NCBI GenBank assembly: GCA_023428025.1
Contig: JAEYZN010000024.1
Location: forward strand, 1 to 12,693
Reading direction: 5' to 3'
DNA length: 12,693 nt
DNA from: Bacillota bacterium
GTDB lineage: Bacteria; Bacillota; Clostridia; Christensenellales; SZUA-584
Below are positions 1 through 6,779 of the stretch, piece by piece; positions within the stretch are counted from its first letter, which is position 1, and each line of letters starts with the position of its first letter. The notes below the pieces were generated by a model, which saw only the letters and a list, made by a program, of their open reading frames with translations, did no database searches and was not told the origin of the DNA. The position numbers were made by a program, and so were the translations under genes.

Positions 1-695
1 ACACATTCGAGCGGGCGGGGCATATCAAGCCGGTGCGCTTTCTGGGGGGCGACGAGGGGATGAAGGACGCGTCCAAAAGCGCGATGTTCTACCTGCATGA
101 CGCGGGTCTGGAAGAACATATATGTGACGTGAGATGGCCCGTCATCAGGGCGGCGCTGGAGAACAACATCAACACGCATGGCAATTCCGGCATGGGCCGC
201 CTGTTCGACGCAGCCAGCGCGGTGATGGACGTGTGCACATACAACCGCTACGAGGGCGAGTGCGCGATACGGCTGGAAAATCTCGCGGCAGAGGCGCTGG
301 AGGAACGTATAAATCCCGCGCCGATGACATTTGATATCTATGAGCATGACGGCGTGCTGGTGGCGGACGCCGCGCCCGTGATGGCCGCGCTGGTGAAGGA
401 CAAAGGCCACGACCGCCGCGCGCTGGCGCTGGGATTTCATCTGGCGGTAGCGGATATGGCGCTGAAAATCGCATTGAGATTGCGCGAAAAAACGGGCATC
501 GGGGTCGCGGCTTTGAGCGGCGGCGTTTTTCAGAACGCGGTGCTGCTGGAAGACTTGAAAAATAAGCTTGAATTGAATGAATTTAGCGTGTATATTAACG
601 AAGGCGTGCCGCCAAACGACGGCGGTATTGGCCTGGGGCAGGCGCATATCGGCCTTGGGCATCTGAACGGAAAGGAATACAGATCATGTGTATAG
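1..695 (+). CDS. hypF: Carbamoyltransferase HypF, C-terminal part (5' end outside window)
   Basis: This is the last 230 residues of HypF, with the reading frame open from base 3. HypF uses carbamoyl phosphate and ATP to put a carbamoyl group on the C-terminal Cys of HypE, the first step in making the cyanide ligands of [NiFe] hydrogenase. Visible signatures belong to the C-terminal Kae1-like domain: a GGD motif near the window start (LGGDEGMKD), then NSGMGRLFDA followed by YEGECAIRLE, then LSGGVFQNAVLL, and finally PPNDGGIGLGQA close to the end. The N-terminal acylphosphatase, zinc-finger and YrdC-like domains lie upstream and cannot be assessed. Its stop overlaps the hypC start by 10 bases, which suggests translational coupling in a hyp operon. 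No frameshift is seen in the visible part. The family call is very secure. Confidence 0.95.
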   Translation, partial: TFERAGHIKPVRFLGGDEGMKDASKSAMFYLHDAGLEEHICDVRWPVIRAALENNINTHGNSGMGRLFDAASAVMDVCTYNRYEGECAIRLENLAAEALEERINPAPMTFDIYEHDGVLVADAAPVMAALVKDKGHDRRALALGFHLAVADMALKIALRLREKTGIGVAALSGGVFQNAVLLEDLKNKLELNEFSVYINEGVPPNDGGIGLGQAHIGLGHLNGKEYRSCV

Positions 696-913
696 CGGTG
701 CCCGGCAGGGTCATGTCCATAGTGGACGGCCGGGCCAGGGTGGATTTTTCGGGAAATATCGTGGAAGCGGATGTGAGACTGGTGGACGCGAAGGCGGGCG
801 ACTACGTGCTGGTGCACGCGGGTTGCGCCATCGAGGTCATGCGGGAGTCGCAGGCGGAGGACCTGGCCGAGCTGCTGAGAGAGATAGAGGCATTACAGAA
901 TGAACGCCCTTGA
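686..913 (+). CDS. hypC: Hydrogenase maturation chaperone HypC
   Basis: A 75-residue HypC/HupF-family protein. HypC forms a complex with HypD, carries the Fe(CN)2CO unit, and hands it to the hydrogenase large-subunit precursor. The protein begins MCIAVPGRV, with the invariant Cys2 exposed once Met1 is removed, and has the family's YVLVHAG motif with His44. Length is normal for HypC. The start is fixed by the Met-Cys motif and by an AAAGG ribosome binding site at 671-675. It overlaps hypF by 10 bases upstream and hypD by 14 bases downstream, so the three are almost certainly cotranscribed. Position 47 is Cys where many homologues have Phe; this is noted only as a variation. Confidence 0.96.
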   Translation: MCIAVPGRVMSIVDGRARVDFSGNIVEADVRLVDAKAGDYVLVHAGCAIEVMRESQAEDLAELLREIEALQNERP

Positions 914-1943
914 CAGCATGCTGCGATACCTGAACGAATATGACGGCAAGCCGGTGGGGATCATGGAGGTTTGCGGCACGCACACGGCGACGGCGGCCAG
1001 AGCGGGCCTGCGTTCGCTGCTGCCCGCAGGCATCCGGCTGATTTCCGGCCCCGGCTGCCCGGTCTGTCTGGCCGCGTCGGCCTATATCGACAGGCTGTGC
1101 GAGCTGGCCGCGGACGGCTGCATCGTCGCGTCGTTCGGAGATTTGCTGCGGGTACGGGGAACTCAAGGGAGCCTGCTGGACTTGAAGGCGAAAGGCGCCC
1201 GTGTGGAGATGGTCTACTCGCCGCTGGACGCGCTGAAGCTGGCGCAGGCAAATCCCGACCGCACCGTGGTGATGGCCGCTGTCGGTTTTGAGACCACGGC
1301 CCCGTCCTACGCACTGGCAATCGAAACAGCCATGGCGCAAAACATCGGCAATTTCAGGCTGCTCACCGCGCTGAAACGGCTGATCCCGGCGATGAATGCG
1401 CTGTGCGGCGACGACACGGTGGACGCGTTCATCGCGCCCGGCCATGTGTCCGCCGTGATCGGCAGCGACTGCTTCGCACCGCTGGCGGAGCGGTTCCGCA
1501 AGCCCATGGTCGTTGCGGGCTTCACCGCCAAAGACATGATCGGGGCGATATGCCTGCTGATTCGGCATAAGAGCGAAGCGTTCACGGCCAACCTGTACGG
1601 TGAGGTCGTGAGGCCGCAGGGAAATACGCGGGCGCTGAGCGCGCTGGAGAAATACTTCGAGCCGGGGGAGGCGTACTGGCGCGGGCTGTCGCTGATTCCC
1701 GAATCCGGCCTGTATCTGAAAGAGCAATATGCGGCCTTCGACGCGGGAAGCCGCGGCCTTTATGATGAAGCCGCTGACCGGAACGGCTGCCGCTGCGGCG
1801 AGGTGCTCACAGGAAAGATCGATCCGGATGAATGTCCGCTGTTCGGCACCGGCTGCACGCCCGCGAACGCGTTCGGGCCATGCATGGTGTCCGCCGAAGG
1901 AGCCTGCGGCATCCGATATGCCGGGGAGGGTTACGATGATTAG
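900..1943 (+). CDS. hypD: Hydrogenase maturation Fe-S protein HypD
   Basis: A 347-residue HypD. It is the [4Fe-4S] scaffold on which, together with HypC, the Fe(CN)2CO group of [NiFe] hydrogenase is assembled. Conserved motifs visible are MEVCGTHT (Cys25), GPGCPVC (Cys53 and Cys56), an APGHVSAVIG segment in the middle, and the C-terminal cluster region with CRCGEVL, a later Cys before PLFGTGCTP, then GPCMVSAEGACG. All expected cysteines appear to be present and the length is slightly below the usual ~350-370. The ATG at 900 has a GAGG ribosome binding site at 887-890 and lies inside the end of hypC, overlapping by 14 bases. The long open frame antisense to this gene is a codon-bias shadow. 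Confidence 0.97.
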   Translation: MNALDSMLRYLNEYDGKPVGIMEVCGTHTATAARAGLRSLLPAGIRLISGPGCPVCLAASAYIDRLCELAADGCIVASFGDLLRVRGTQGSLLDLKAKGARVEMVYSPLDALKLAQANPDRTVVMAAVGFETTAPSYALAIETAMAQNIGNFRLLTALKRLIPAMNALCGDDTVDAFIAPGHVSAVIGSDCFAPLAERFRKPMVVAGFTAKDMIGAICLLIRHKSEAFTANLYGEVVRPQGNTRALSALEKYFEPGEAYWRGLSLIPESGLYLKEQYAAFDAGSRGLYDEAADRNGCRCGEVLTGKIDPDECPLFGTGCTPANAFGPCMVSAEGACGIRYAGEGYDD

Positions 1944-2913
1944 GATGGCGCACGGCAGCGGCGGCAAAGAGACGGACGAGCTGGTACGCAATGTGTTTCT
2001 GAAGCACTTTCATAACGACGCGCTGGGCCGTCTGGAGGATGCGGCTGTGCTGTCGCTGAACGGCAAAGCCGCTTTCACCACCGACTCTTTCGTGGTGACG
2101 CCGCTGTTCTTCAAGGGCGGCGACATCGGGCGGCTCGCGGTGTGCGGCACCGTGAACGACCTGCTGATGATGGGCGCGCGGCCGAAATACCTGTCCGCCG
2201 GGTTCATTATCGAGGAAGGGCTGGCGCTTAATAAGCTGGATGCGGTCGCAGCATCCATGGCGCAAACGGCGCGGGAAGCGGGCGTATCCATTGTGGCGGG
2301 CGATACCAAGGTGATCGAGGGCCACGGCGGGTTGTACATTAACACGTCCGGCATCGGCATGATTCCGGAGGGCCGCGACCTCGGCGCTGCCCGATGTTCA
2401 CCGGGCGACGCGATCCTGCTGTCCGGCGATCTGGGCGACCATCACGCCTGCATCTTAAGCGCGCGGATGAACATCGAGAACAGCATCAGCTCGGACGCGA
2501 TGCCGCTGAACGCGCCGGTGTCGGCGTTGCTTGACAGCGGAGCAAACGTAAAGGCCATGCGCGACGTGACGCGCGGCGGGCTGGCGACGATACTGAACGA
2601 GCTGTGCGCGGCGTCGGGAACGGGCGTATTGATTGAAGAAACGGCGCTGCCTGTGTCCAGCCAGACGGCGGCGTTCTGCGAGATACTGGGGCTGGACCCG
2701 CTGTATATGGGCAACGAAGGCAAGTTCGTCGCGGTGGTGGGCAGCGCGGACGCGCAAAAGGCGCTGGAAGCTCTGCGCACAGTTCCGGGCGGAGAGAACG
2801 CGGCACTTGTCGGGCATATCACGGAACACAAGGGCGTCATGCTGCATACAGCTTTTGGCGGACGGCGAAGGCTGGGCGTGATGGCCGGCGAAGGCCTGCC
2901 GCGCATTTGCTGA
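1936..2913 (+). CDS. hypE: Hydrogenase maturation protein HypE (thiocarbamate dehydratase)
   Basis: A 325-residue HypE of the PurM/SelD-like ATP-binding fold. It dehydrates its own carbamoylated C-terminal Cys to a thiocyanate using ATP and passes the cyanide to the iron on HypCD. The N-terminus AHGSGGKETDELV, the LEDAAVL and FTTDSFVV segments, VNDLLMMGARP, VAGDTKVIE, and RDVTRGGLATILNE are typical. The protein ends exactly in PRIC, the conserved tail whose Cys is the acceptor, so the gene is intact. The ATG at 1936 is chosen because the ribosome binding site GGGGAGGG at 1923-1930 sits 5 bases before it; a second in-frame ATG at 1945 would be 14 bases away. It overlaps hypD by 8 bases. The operon may end here, since the next gene is of another type and lies 41 bases downstream. 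Confidence 0.97.
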   Translation: MIRMAHGSGGKETDELVRNVFLKHFHNDALGRLEDAAVLSLNGKAAFTTDSFVVTPLFFKGGDIGRLAVCGTVNDLLMMGARPKYLSAGFIIEEGLALNKLDAVAASMAQTAREAGVSIVAGDTKVIEGHGGLYINTSGIGMIPEGRDLGAARCSPGDAILLSGDLGDHHACILSARMNIENSISSDAMPLNAPVSALLDSGANVKAMRDVTRGGLATILNELCAASGTGVLIEETALPVSSQTAAFCEILGLDPLYMGNEGKFVAVVGSADAQKALEALRTVPGGENAALVGHITEHKGVMLHTAFGGRRRLGVMAGEGLPRIC

Positions 2914-2954
2914 AAAACGGCATATAATACGTTTATGGGAGACTGGAGTCATTC

Positions 2955-3569
2955 ATGGCATCGAACATAGATGGGTCGCGCGTGGCGCCCCACACGATCA
3001 AGGCTTATTTCGACAGTCAGGCGGAGCAATGGGATAGACAGTCCCATCACGAGCCGGACAAAATGCGGCGTATCATGCGCGTGTGCGACCTGCACGCGGG
3101 GCAGCGGGTGCTGGATGTCGCCTGCGGGACAGGCGTGCTTTTTCCGTGGCTGCTGGCCGGCAACCCGGCCTTGGTGCTGGGCATCGACATTTCGGAGGGT
3201 ATGACGGATATTGCCCGCCAGAAGCACAAAGACAAGCGATTAAGAGTTGTAACGGCGGATTACTACCAGCTGGAAGCCGGTGCGTTCGACCGCATCATCA
3301 TCTACAACGCATACCCGCATTTTTTTGACAAAGAGCAGTTTGTGGAAAGGACTTGCAGCCTGCTCGCCGCAGGCGGCCGCTTTGTGGTGGCGCACAACAA
3401 GGGACGAGAGAGATTAAACGCCATGCACGAAGAGCGTGGAGCGGGCGAATGCAGCATGCCCCTGATGCCTGCCGCCATGGAATGCCGCTGGTTTGAGCCG
3501 TATTTTACTATGGATTGCTGCCGGGATGACAGCGATATATATATATTCTCCGGGAAGAAAATAACATAA
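2955..3569 (+). CDS. Class I SAM-dependent methyltransferase, substrate unknown
   Basis: A 204-residue soluble protein with the Rossmann-type methyltransferase fold. Residues 17-27 (AYFDSQAEQWD) resemble the usual N-terminal start of the UbiE/COG2226-like group. Motif I is VLDVACGTG at 52-60, the acidic residue after strand 2 is in GIDIS (Asp78), and a later FDRIIIYNAYPHF segment corresponds to motif IV. The second half has a typical AGGRFVVAH strand. The C-terminal third is Cys- and Met-rich (ECSMPLMPAAMECRWF). The ribosome binding site GGAG at 2945-2948 supports the ATG at 2955. It follows hypE by 41 bases and may be read from the hyp operon. There is no established link between such an enzyme and hydrogenase maturation. 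The fold is secure but the substrate is unknown. Confidence 0.85.
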   Translation: MASNIDGSRVAPHTIKAYFDSQAEQWDRQSHHEPDKMRRIMRVCDLHAGQRVLDVACGTGVLFPWLLAGNPALVLGIDISEGMTDIARQKHKDKRLRVVTADYYQLEAGAFDRIIIYNAYPHFFDKEQFVERTCSLLAAGGRFVVAHNKGRERLNAMHEERGAGECSMPLMPAAMECRWFEPYFTMDCCRDDSDIYIFSGKKIT

Positions 3570-3704
3570 TGCAAATATTTATTTAACTTAATATTAATAT
3601 TCTCCAAGCCTGTCCCGCTTTACTTTTTTATAGAAACAGCGATAAAATAACTGCATTGTTGCTTTTTGAGCAAGGATGTTCACTATATGTTATCGTATAA
3701 ACGT

Positions 3705-3725
3705 AAGCTTTGGCATAGCAAGCTT
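3705..3725 (+). promoter_or_regulatory. Small hairpin next to the ribosome binding site of the MoaD-like gene
   Basis: Two copies of AAGCTT (3705-3710 and 3720-3725) can pair. One further G-C pair is possible across a one-base bulge, closing a six-base loop. The structure ends one base before the G-rich ribosome binding site of the MoaD-like gene, so it could affect translation start. The surrounding 171-base gap (3570-3740) is AT-rich and also contains the perfect palindrome AATATTAATATT at 3590-3601 and a small TTGCT/AGCAA inverted repeat at 3659-3673. No convincing sigma-70 promoter or known riboswitch motif was found in it. Function is inferred only. Confidence 0.3.
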
Positions 3726-3740
3726 CGGGGGGGAGACACA

Positions 3741-3965
3741 ATGACAGTTACATTCAAGTTGAAGAGCGGGCTTGACAGGTTCACTGCAAAACAGGTTGTC
3801 CAATACGAAATTAACAATGAGCAAAAAATCATAGATGTCTTAAAACAGATCAAGTTTCCCGTGGACATGGCCGGTATCATCATTGTTGACGGAAAGAAGT
3901 GTAATGTGAACTCCGTTCTGCGCGGCGGCGAGCTGGTCAAGGTATTTCCGCCGGTGTTCAACTGA
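3741..3965 (+). CDS. MoaD/ThiS-like beta-grasp protein without C-terminal Gly-Gly
   Basis: A 74-residue protein with the general plan of the MoaD/ThiS sulfur-carrier family. It has an N-terminal beta strand (MTVTFKLKSG), a helix region around residues 30-40 (EQKIIDVLKQIKFP), then AGIIIVDGKK, and a RGGELVKVFPPV segment matching the end of MoaD-like proteins. Family carriers end in Gly-Gly, which is adenylated and thiocarboxylated. This one ends FPPVFN and stops, so by sequence it cannot be a classical sulfur carrier unless its tail is altered in some way. The ATG at 3741 is chosen because of the G-rich ribosome binding site at 3727-3735; an in-frame TTG at 3666 is less likely. It is monocistronic and more AT-rich than its neighbours. 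No moa, mog or thi genes lie nearby. A general ubiquitin-like fold is likely; the role is unknown. Confidence 0.7.
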   Translation: MTVTFKLKSGLDRFTAKQVVQYEINNEQKIIDVLKQIKFPVDMAGIIIVDGKKCNVNSVLRGGELVKVFPPVFN

Positions 3966-3990
3966 CAGAAGGCTGTCATTTTATTTTTTG
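3963..3990 (+). terminator. Rho-independent terminator after the MoaD-like gene
   Basis: Inverted repeat TGACAG (3963-3968) and CTGTCA (3973-3978) with a four-base loop, followed by a T-rich tract TTTTATTTTTT at 3979-3989. The left arm includes the stop codon of the MoaD-like gene. The stem is only 6 bp, so termination may be moderate. Confidence 0.65.
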
Positions 3991-4018
3991 GCGATTGACG
4001 GCATCTCATATCCCCTTA

Positions 4019-4047
4019 TTGAAACGGCGCGTGATATTTTATATAAT
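4019..4047 (+). promoter_or_regulatory. Sigma-70-type promoter for trmL
   Basis: TTGAAA at 4019-4024 and a perfect TATAAT at 4042-4047 are separated by exactly 17 bases. The predicted start of transcription is near 4054, giving a leader of about 30 bases before trmL. The preceding terminator supports an independent transcript. Confidence 0.8.
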
Positions 4048-4082
4048 CATGCGGAGCTAAAACAGGTAAGGGGGGACAGGGG

Positions 4083-4547
4083 ATGCCTTTTCATATTGTG
4101 CTCGTAGAGCCGGAGATACCGGCCAACACCGGCAACATCGCGCGGACATGCGCCGTAACGGGCGCGCGCCTGCATCTGGTGGAGCCGCTTGGGTTTTCGA
4201 TCTCCGACAAGCATTTGAAGCGGGCCGGGCTGGACTACTGGCCGCATCTGGGCGTCAGCGTGCACAAAAATCTGGAAGCGTTTTTCACCGCCACAGAGGG
4301 AGGAAGATATTACCTTTGCTCGACAAAAGCAAAAATGAGTTACCATGAGATCGTGTTCGAGGACGACGGCTATCTGCTTTTCGGGAAAGAGACGAAGGGC
4401 CTGCCCGAAGAGCTGATATTTTCAGACGTCGGCCAGGCGATCAGGATACCGATGAAGCCGGGGCTGCGGTCGCTCAATTTGTCAAACTCGGTCGGCATCG
4501 TGCTGTATGAAGCGCTGCGCCAGCGCGGTTTTGAAGGCATGCGCTGA
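4083..4547 (+). CDS. trmL: tRNA (cytidine/uridine-34 2'-O)-methyltransferase TrmL
   Basis: A 154-residue SPOUT-class methyltransferase matching the TrmL (YibK) family in length and motifs. TrmL methylates the ribose of the wobble nucleotide (C34 or cmnm5U34) of leucine tRNAs using S-adenosylmethionine. Diagnostic segments are PEIPANTGNIARTC at 10-23, HLVEPLGF soon after, LLFGKETKGLPEE around residue 100, IRIPM, and the knot region SLNLSNSVGIVLYEALRQ near the C-terminus. A G-rich ribosome binding site (around 4070-4075) precedes the ATG. It has its own strong promoter and no close partner. The stop at 4547 is followed by the pgk promoter region with no clear terminator, so some read-through into pgk is possible. 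Confidence 0.95.
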   Translation: MPFHIVLVEPEIPANTGNIARTCAVTGARLHLVEPLGFSISDKHLKRAGLDYWPHLGVSVHKNLEAFFTATEGGRYYLCSTKAKMSYHEIVFEDDGYLLFGKETKGLPEELIFSDVGQAIRIPMKPGLRSLNLSNSVGIVLYEALRQRGFEGMR

Positions 4548-4570
4548 CGCTGTTTCGTCGAACAAACCGG

Positions 4571-4604
4571 TGTGGACAACATGTGGAAAACGCAACCCGT
4601 TGCG
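4571..4604. promoter_or_regulatory. Tandem TGTGGA repeats and palindrome upstream of pgk promoter
   Basis: TGTGGACAA at 4571-4579 and TGTGGAAAA at 4582-4590 are near-identical direct repeats with an 11-base period, about one helical turn. They are followed directly by the perfect palindrome CGCAACCCGTTGCG at 4591-4604. The second repeat, read on the other strand, is TTTTCCACA, which fits the DnaA-box consensus TTWTNCACA; the first has one mismatch. The block ends about 20 bases before the pgk -35 element, a plausible position for a regulator. The repeats are seen directly; any binding is inference. Confidence 0.35.
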
Positions 4605-4625
4605 CCCGGCACGCCGATTTTCTTC

Positions 4626-4654
4626 TTGCAATTTTGTTGCCTTTCTAATAGAAT
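4626..4654 (+). promoter_or_regulatory. Sigma-70-type promoter for pgk
   Basis: TTGCAA at 4626-4631 and TAGAAT at 4649-4654 are separated by 17 bases. Transcription would begin near 4661, leaving a leader of about 40 bases before the pgk ATG, with AAAGGAG as the ribosome binding site. Confidence 0.72.
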
Positions 4655-4701
4655 GATGATTGGCATTTAGTTTGATTGCTTATTAACAAAGGAGCCTGTA
4701 T

Positions 4702-5886
4702 ATGAACAAAAAGACAGTGAGAGACATTGATGTCACGGGGAAAAAAGTTCTGGTCCGGGTCGATTTTAATGTGCCTCTCAACGATAAAAAGGAAGTAACG
4801 GACGACAAAAGAATCGTTGCGGCACTGCCGACGATCGAATATCTGATCAGCCAGAACGCGAAGGTCATCCTGTGCTCGCATCTGGGCCGTCCGAAGGGCG
4901 AGTTCAAGCCCGAGTTCTCACTGCAGCCCGTTGCACAGCGGCTTGAGAAGCTGACCGGCAAAAAGGTCAATTTTGCCTCCGACGTCATTGGCGAGAGCGC
5001 GCAGGCGGCTGTCGCGGCTATCAAGGAAGGCGAAATCGTTCTGCTTGAGAACGTGCGCTTCCATAAGGAAGAGACCGCGAACGATCCGGAATTCTCCAAA
5101 AAGCTCGCTGCTTTTGCGGATATATTTGTGAACGACGCGTTTGGCACCGCGCACCGCGCGCACGCCTCCACAGTGGGCGTGGCCAGCTACATCCCGGCGG
5201 TGGCCGGTTTCCTGATCGGCAAGGAACTGGACGTGCTGGGCGGCGCGCTGGAAAATCCGGTTCGTCCGTTTGTGGCGATTCTGGGCGGCGCGAAGGTGTC
5301 GGACAAAATCGGCGTTATCGACAACCTGATCAAAAAAGTGGATTCCATCATCATCGGCGGCGGCATGGCTTACACGTTTCTGAAAGCCAAGGGCATGGAA
5401 GTGGGCGCGTCGCTGGTGGATAACGAGCGTCTTGAGCTGGCGAGGGACCTCATCAAGAAAGCGGAAGCCAAGGGTGTGGACCTCATGCTGCCGGTCGATT
5501 CCATCGTAGCTGACAAGTTCGACGTGAACGCCAAGACGGATGTGGTGCCGTCCGAGCATATGCCGGAAGGCTGGCTGGGCCTTGATATCGGGCCGTCCAC
5601 CAAGATGCTGTATACCGACAAGATCCGTACGGCCAAGACGGTAGTCTGGAACGGCCCCATGGGCGTGTTCGAGATGGCGCCGTTTGCAGAAGGCACCAAA
5701 GCGATCGCAAAGGCGATGGCCGATTCCGAGGCGGTGACGATCATCGGCGGCGGCGACAGCGCGGCGGCGGTAAAGCAGCTGGGCTTCGCGGACGCGATGA
5801 CGCACATCTCCACGGGCGGCGGCGCAAGCCTTGAGTTCCTGGAAGGCATCGAGCTGCCCGGCATCGTGGCGCTTGAGGATAAGTAA
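4702..5886 (+). CDS. pgk: Phosphoglycerate kinase
   Basis: A 394-residue phosphoglycerate kinase, the usual bacterial length. It transfers the acyl phosphate of 1,3-bisphosphoglycerate to ADP in cytoplasmic glycolysis. Visible motifs are VRVDFNVPL at 18-26 (3-phosphoglycerate binding), SHLGRPKG at 59-66, LLENVRFHKEE, VNDAFGTAHRAHAS, GGGMAYTFLKAKG in the hinge region, VVWNGPMGVFE, IGGGDSAAA, and the C-terminal HISTGGGASLEFLEG. All main substrate and nucleotide motifs are present. The ribosome binding site AAAGGAG lies just before the ATG. A promoter precedes it and a terminator follows, so it can be a single-gene transcript, although it starts the pgk-tpiA-gpmI run. The usual upstream gap gene is not in this window; trmL occupies that place. 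Confidence 0.98.
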   Translation: MNKKTVRDIDVTGKKVLVRVDFNVPLNDKKEVTDDKRIVAALPTIEYLISQNAKVILCSHLGRPKGEFKPEFSLQPVAQRLEKLTGKKVNFASDVIGESAQAAVAAIKEGEIVLLENVRFHKEETANDPEFSKKLAAFADIFVNDAFGTAHRAHASTVGVASYIPAVAGFLIGKELDVLGGALENPVRPFVAILGGAKVSDKIGVIDNLIKKVDSIIIGGGMAYTFLKAKGMEVGASLVDNERLELARDLIKKAEAKGVDLMLPVDSIVADKFDVNAKTDVVPSEHMPEGWLGLDIGPSTKMLYTDKIRTAKTVVWNGPMGVFEMAPFAEGTKAIAKAMADSEAVTIIGGGDSAAAVKQLGFADAMTHISTGGGASLEFLEGIELPGIVALEDK

Positions 5887-5910
5887 AGGGAACAGCGCAA
5901 CATAGCCATC

Positions 5911-5940
5911 AAAGGCTGCTCTCTTTTGGGCAGCCTTTTT
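5911..5940 (+). terminator. Rho-independent terminator after pgk
   Basis: AAAGGCTGC (5911-5919) and GCAGCCTTT (5930-5938) form a 9-bp perfect stem with a 10-base loop, ending in TTTTT at 5936-5940. It is likely partial or complete termination between pgk and tpiA, which would let the two be expressed at different levels. Confidence 0.8.
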
Positions 5941-5942
5941 AA

Positions 5943-5965
5943 CAGGACGCTTAAAAAGCGGCCTG
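5943..5965. repeat. Inverted repeat between pgk terminator and tpiA
   Basis: CAGG-A-CGCTT (5943-5952) and AAGCG-G-CCTG (5956-5965) form a 9-bp stem with one mismatch and an AAA loop. No T-tract follows, so it is not a second terminator. A weak promoter candidate follows (CTGACT at 5974-5979 and TATATC at 5996-6001, 16-base spacing), so the repeat could be an operator. Evidence is structural only. Confidence 0.35.
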
Positions 5966-6017
5966 CTGTGAAACTGACTGGTAATGAATTAACGATATAT
6001 CATTTGGAGGTTAGGAA

Positions 6018-6767
6018 ATGAGAAAACCCATCATTGCAGGAAACTGGAAAATGAACAAGACGCCCGTGGAAACAGTCGCGCTGATCAAGGGACTGATCCC
6101 GCTGGTCGCCGACGTGGACAACGTGGACATCGTGGTGTGCCCGCCGTTTATTGACCTCGCGGCCGCCAAGGAAGCGCTGGCCGGTTCCAACATCAAGCTG
6201 GGCGCGCAGAACATGCATTTTGAAGAGAGCGGCGCGTACACCGGCGAGATTTCTCCCGGCATGCTGCTGGCGCTGGGCGTGGAATACGTGATCCTGGGAC
6301 ACTCCGAGAGACGCCAGTATTTCGGCGAGACGGATGAAGGCGTGAACAAGAAGGTGAAAGCGGCGCTCAAGTCGTGCATCAAGCCTATCGTGTGCGTAGG
6401 CGAAACGCTGGAAGAGCGTGAGAGCGGCATCACCGCCGAGGTCGTCTGTAAGCAGACCAAAATGGCGCTGCTCGGGCTTACCGCCGAGGAAGCGGCGGGC
6501 ATCGTGATCGCGTACGAGCCCATCTGGGCCATCGGCACCGGCAAAACGGCGACGGCTGAGGACGCCAACGAGACCATCGGCGCCATCCGCGACGCGGTGA
6601 AGCAGGTGTACGGCGGCAGCACGGCGAAAACCGTCCGTATCCAGTACGGCGGCAGCATGAAGCCCTCCAACGCGTCCGAGCTGATGGCCAAGTCCGAGAT
6701 CGACGGCGGCCTGATCGGCGGCGCGGCGCTCAAGGCTGAGGATTTTGCCGGCATCGTGAAGTTTTAA
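6018..6767 (+). CDS. tpiA: Triosephosphate isomerase
   Basis: A 249-residue TIM-barrel enzyme interconverting dihydroxyacetone phosphate and glyceraldehyde 3-phosphate. Active-site residues are all visible: Asn9 and Lys11 in AGNWKMN, the electrophile His95 in LGHSERR, the base Glu167 in AYEPIWAIGTGK, and the phosphate-binding YGGSMKP and GLIGGAAL segments near the end. A GGAGG ribosome binding site at 6006-6010 sits 7 bases before the ATG. It is preceded by the pgk terminator, so expression depends on read-through or on the weak promoter candidate just upstream. It is followed 12 bases later by gpmI, almost certainly on the same transcript. Confidence 0.98.
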   Translation: MRKPIIAGNWKMNKTPVETVALIKGLIPLVADVDNVDIVVCPPFIDLAAAKEALAGSNIKLGAQNMHFEESGAYTGEISPGMLLALGVEYVILGHSERRQYFGETDEGVNKKVKAALKSCIKPIVCVGETLEERESGITAEVVCKQTKMALLGLTAEEAAGIVIAYEPIWAIGTGKTATAEDANETIGAIRDAVKQVYGGSTAKTVRIQYGGSMKPSNASELMAKSEIDGGLIGGAALKAEDFAGIVKF

Positions 6768-6779
6768 GCAGAGGTTGAT

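Noticed and set aside
837..1991. A 384-codon minus-strand open frame over hypD.
   Set aside because: It is antisense to an intact hypD, of low-complexity Arg/Gln/Ala-rich composition and without recognisable motifs.
2907..2928. TTGCTG and a perfect TATAAT upstream of the methyltransferase gene.
   Set aside because: The elements are only 10 bases apart, and no -35 lies at 16-18 bases; an isolated -10 is not enough to call a promoter.
3544..3605. Repeated TATTCTCC at 3544-3551 and 3598-3605.
   Set aside because: An eight-base repeat in AT-rich sequence, one copy within a coding region, is compatible with chance.
3570..3740. A TPP or molybdenum-cofactor riboswitch before the MoaD-like gene.
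   Set aside because: The conserved TPP core (CTGAGA and the later ACCTGAT-type segment) is absent, and I could not recognise a Moco-type element.
3666..3740. An upstream TTG start adding 25 residues to the MoaD-like protein.
   Set aside because: The added residues have no family similarity, no ribosome binding site precedes the TTG, and a very good one precedes the ATG at 3741.
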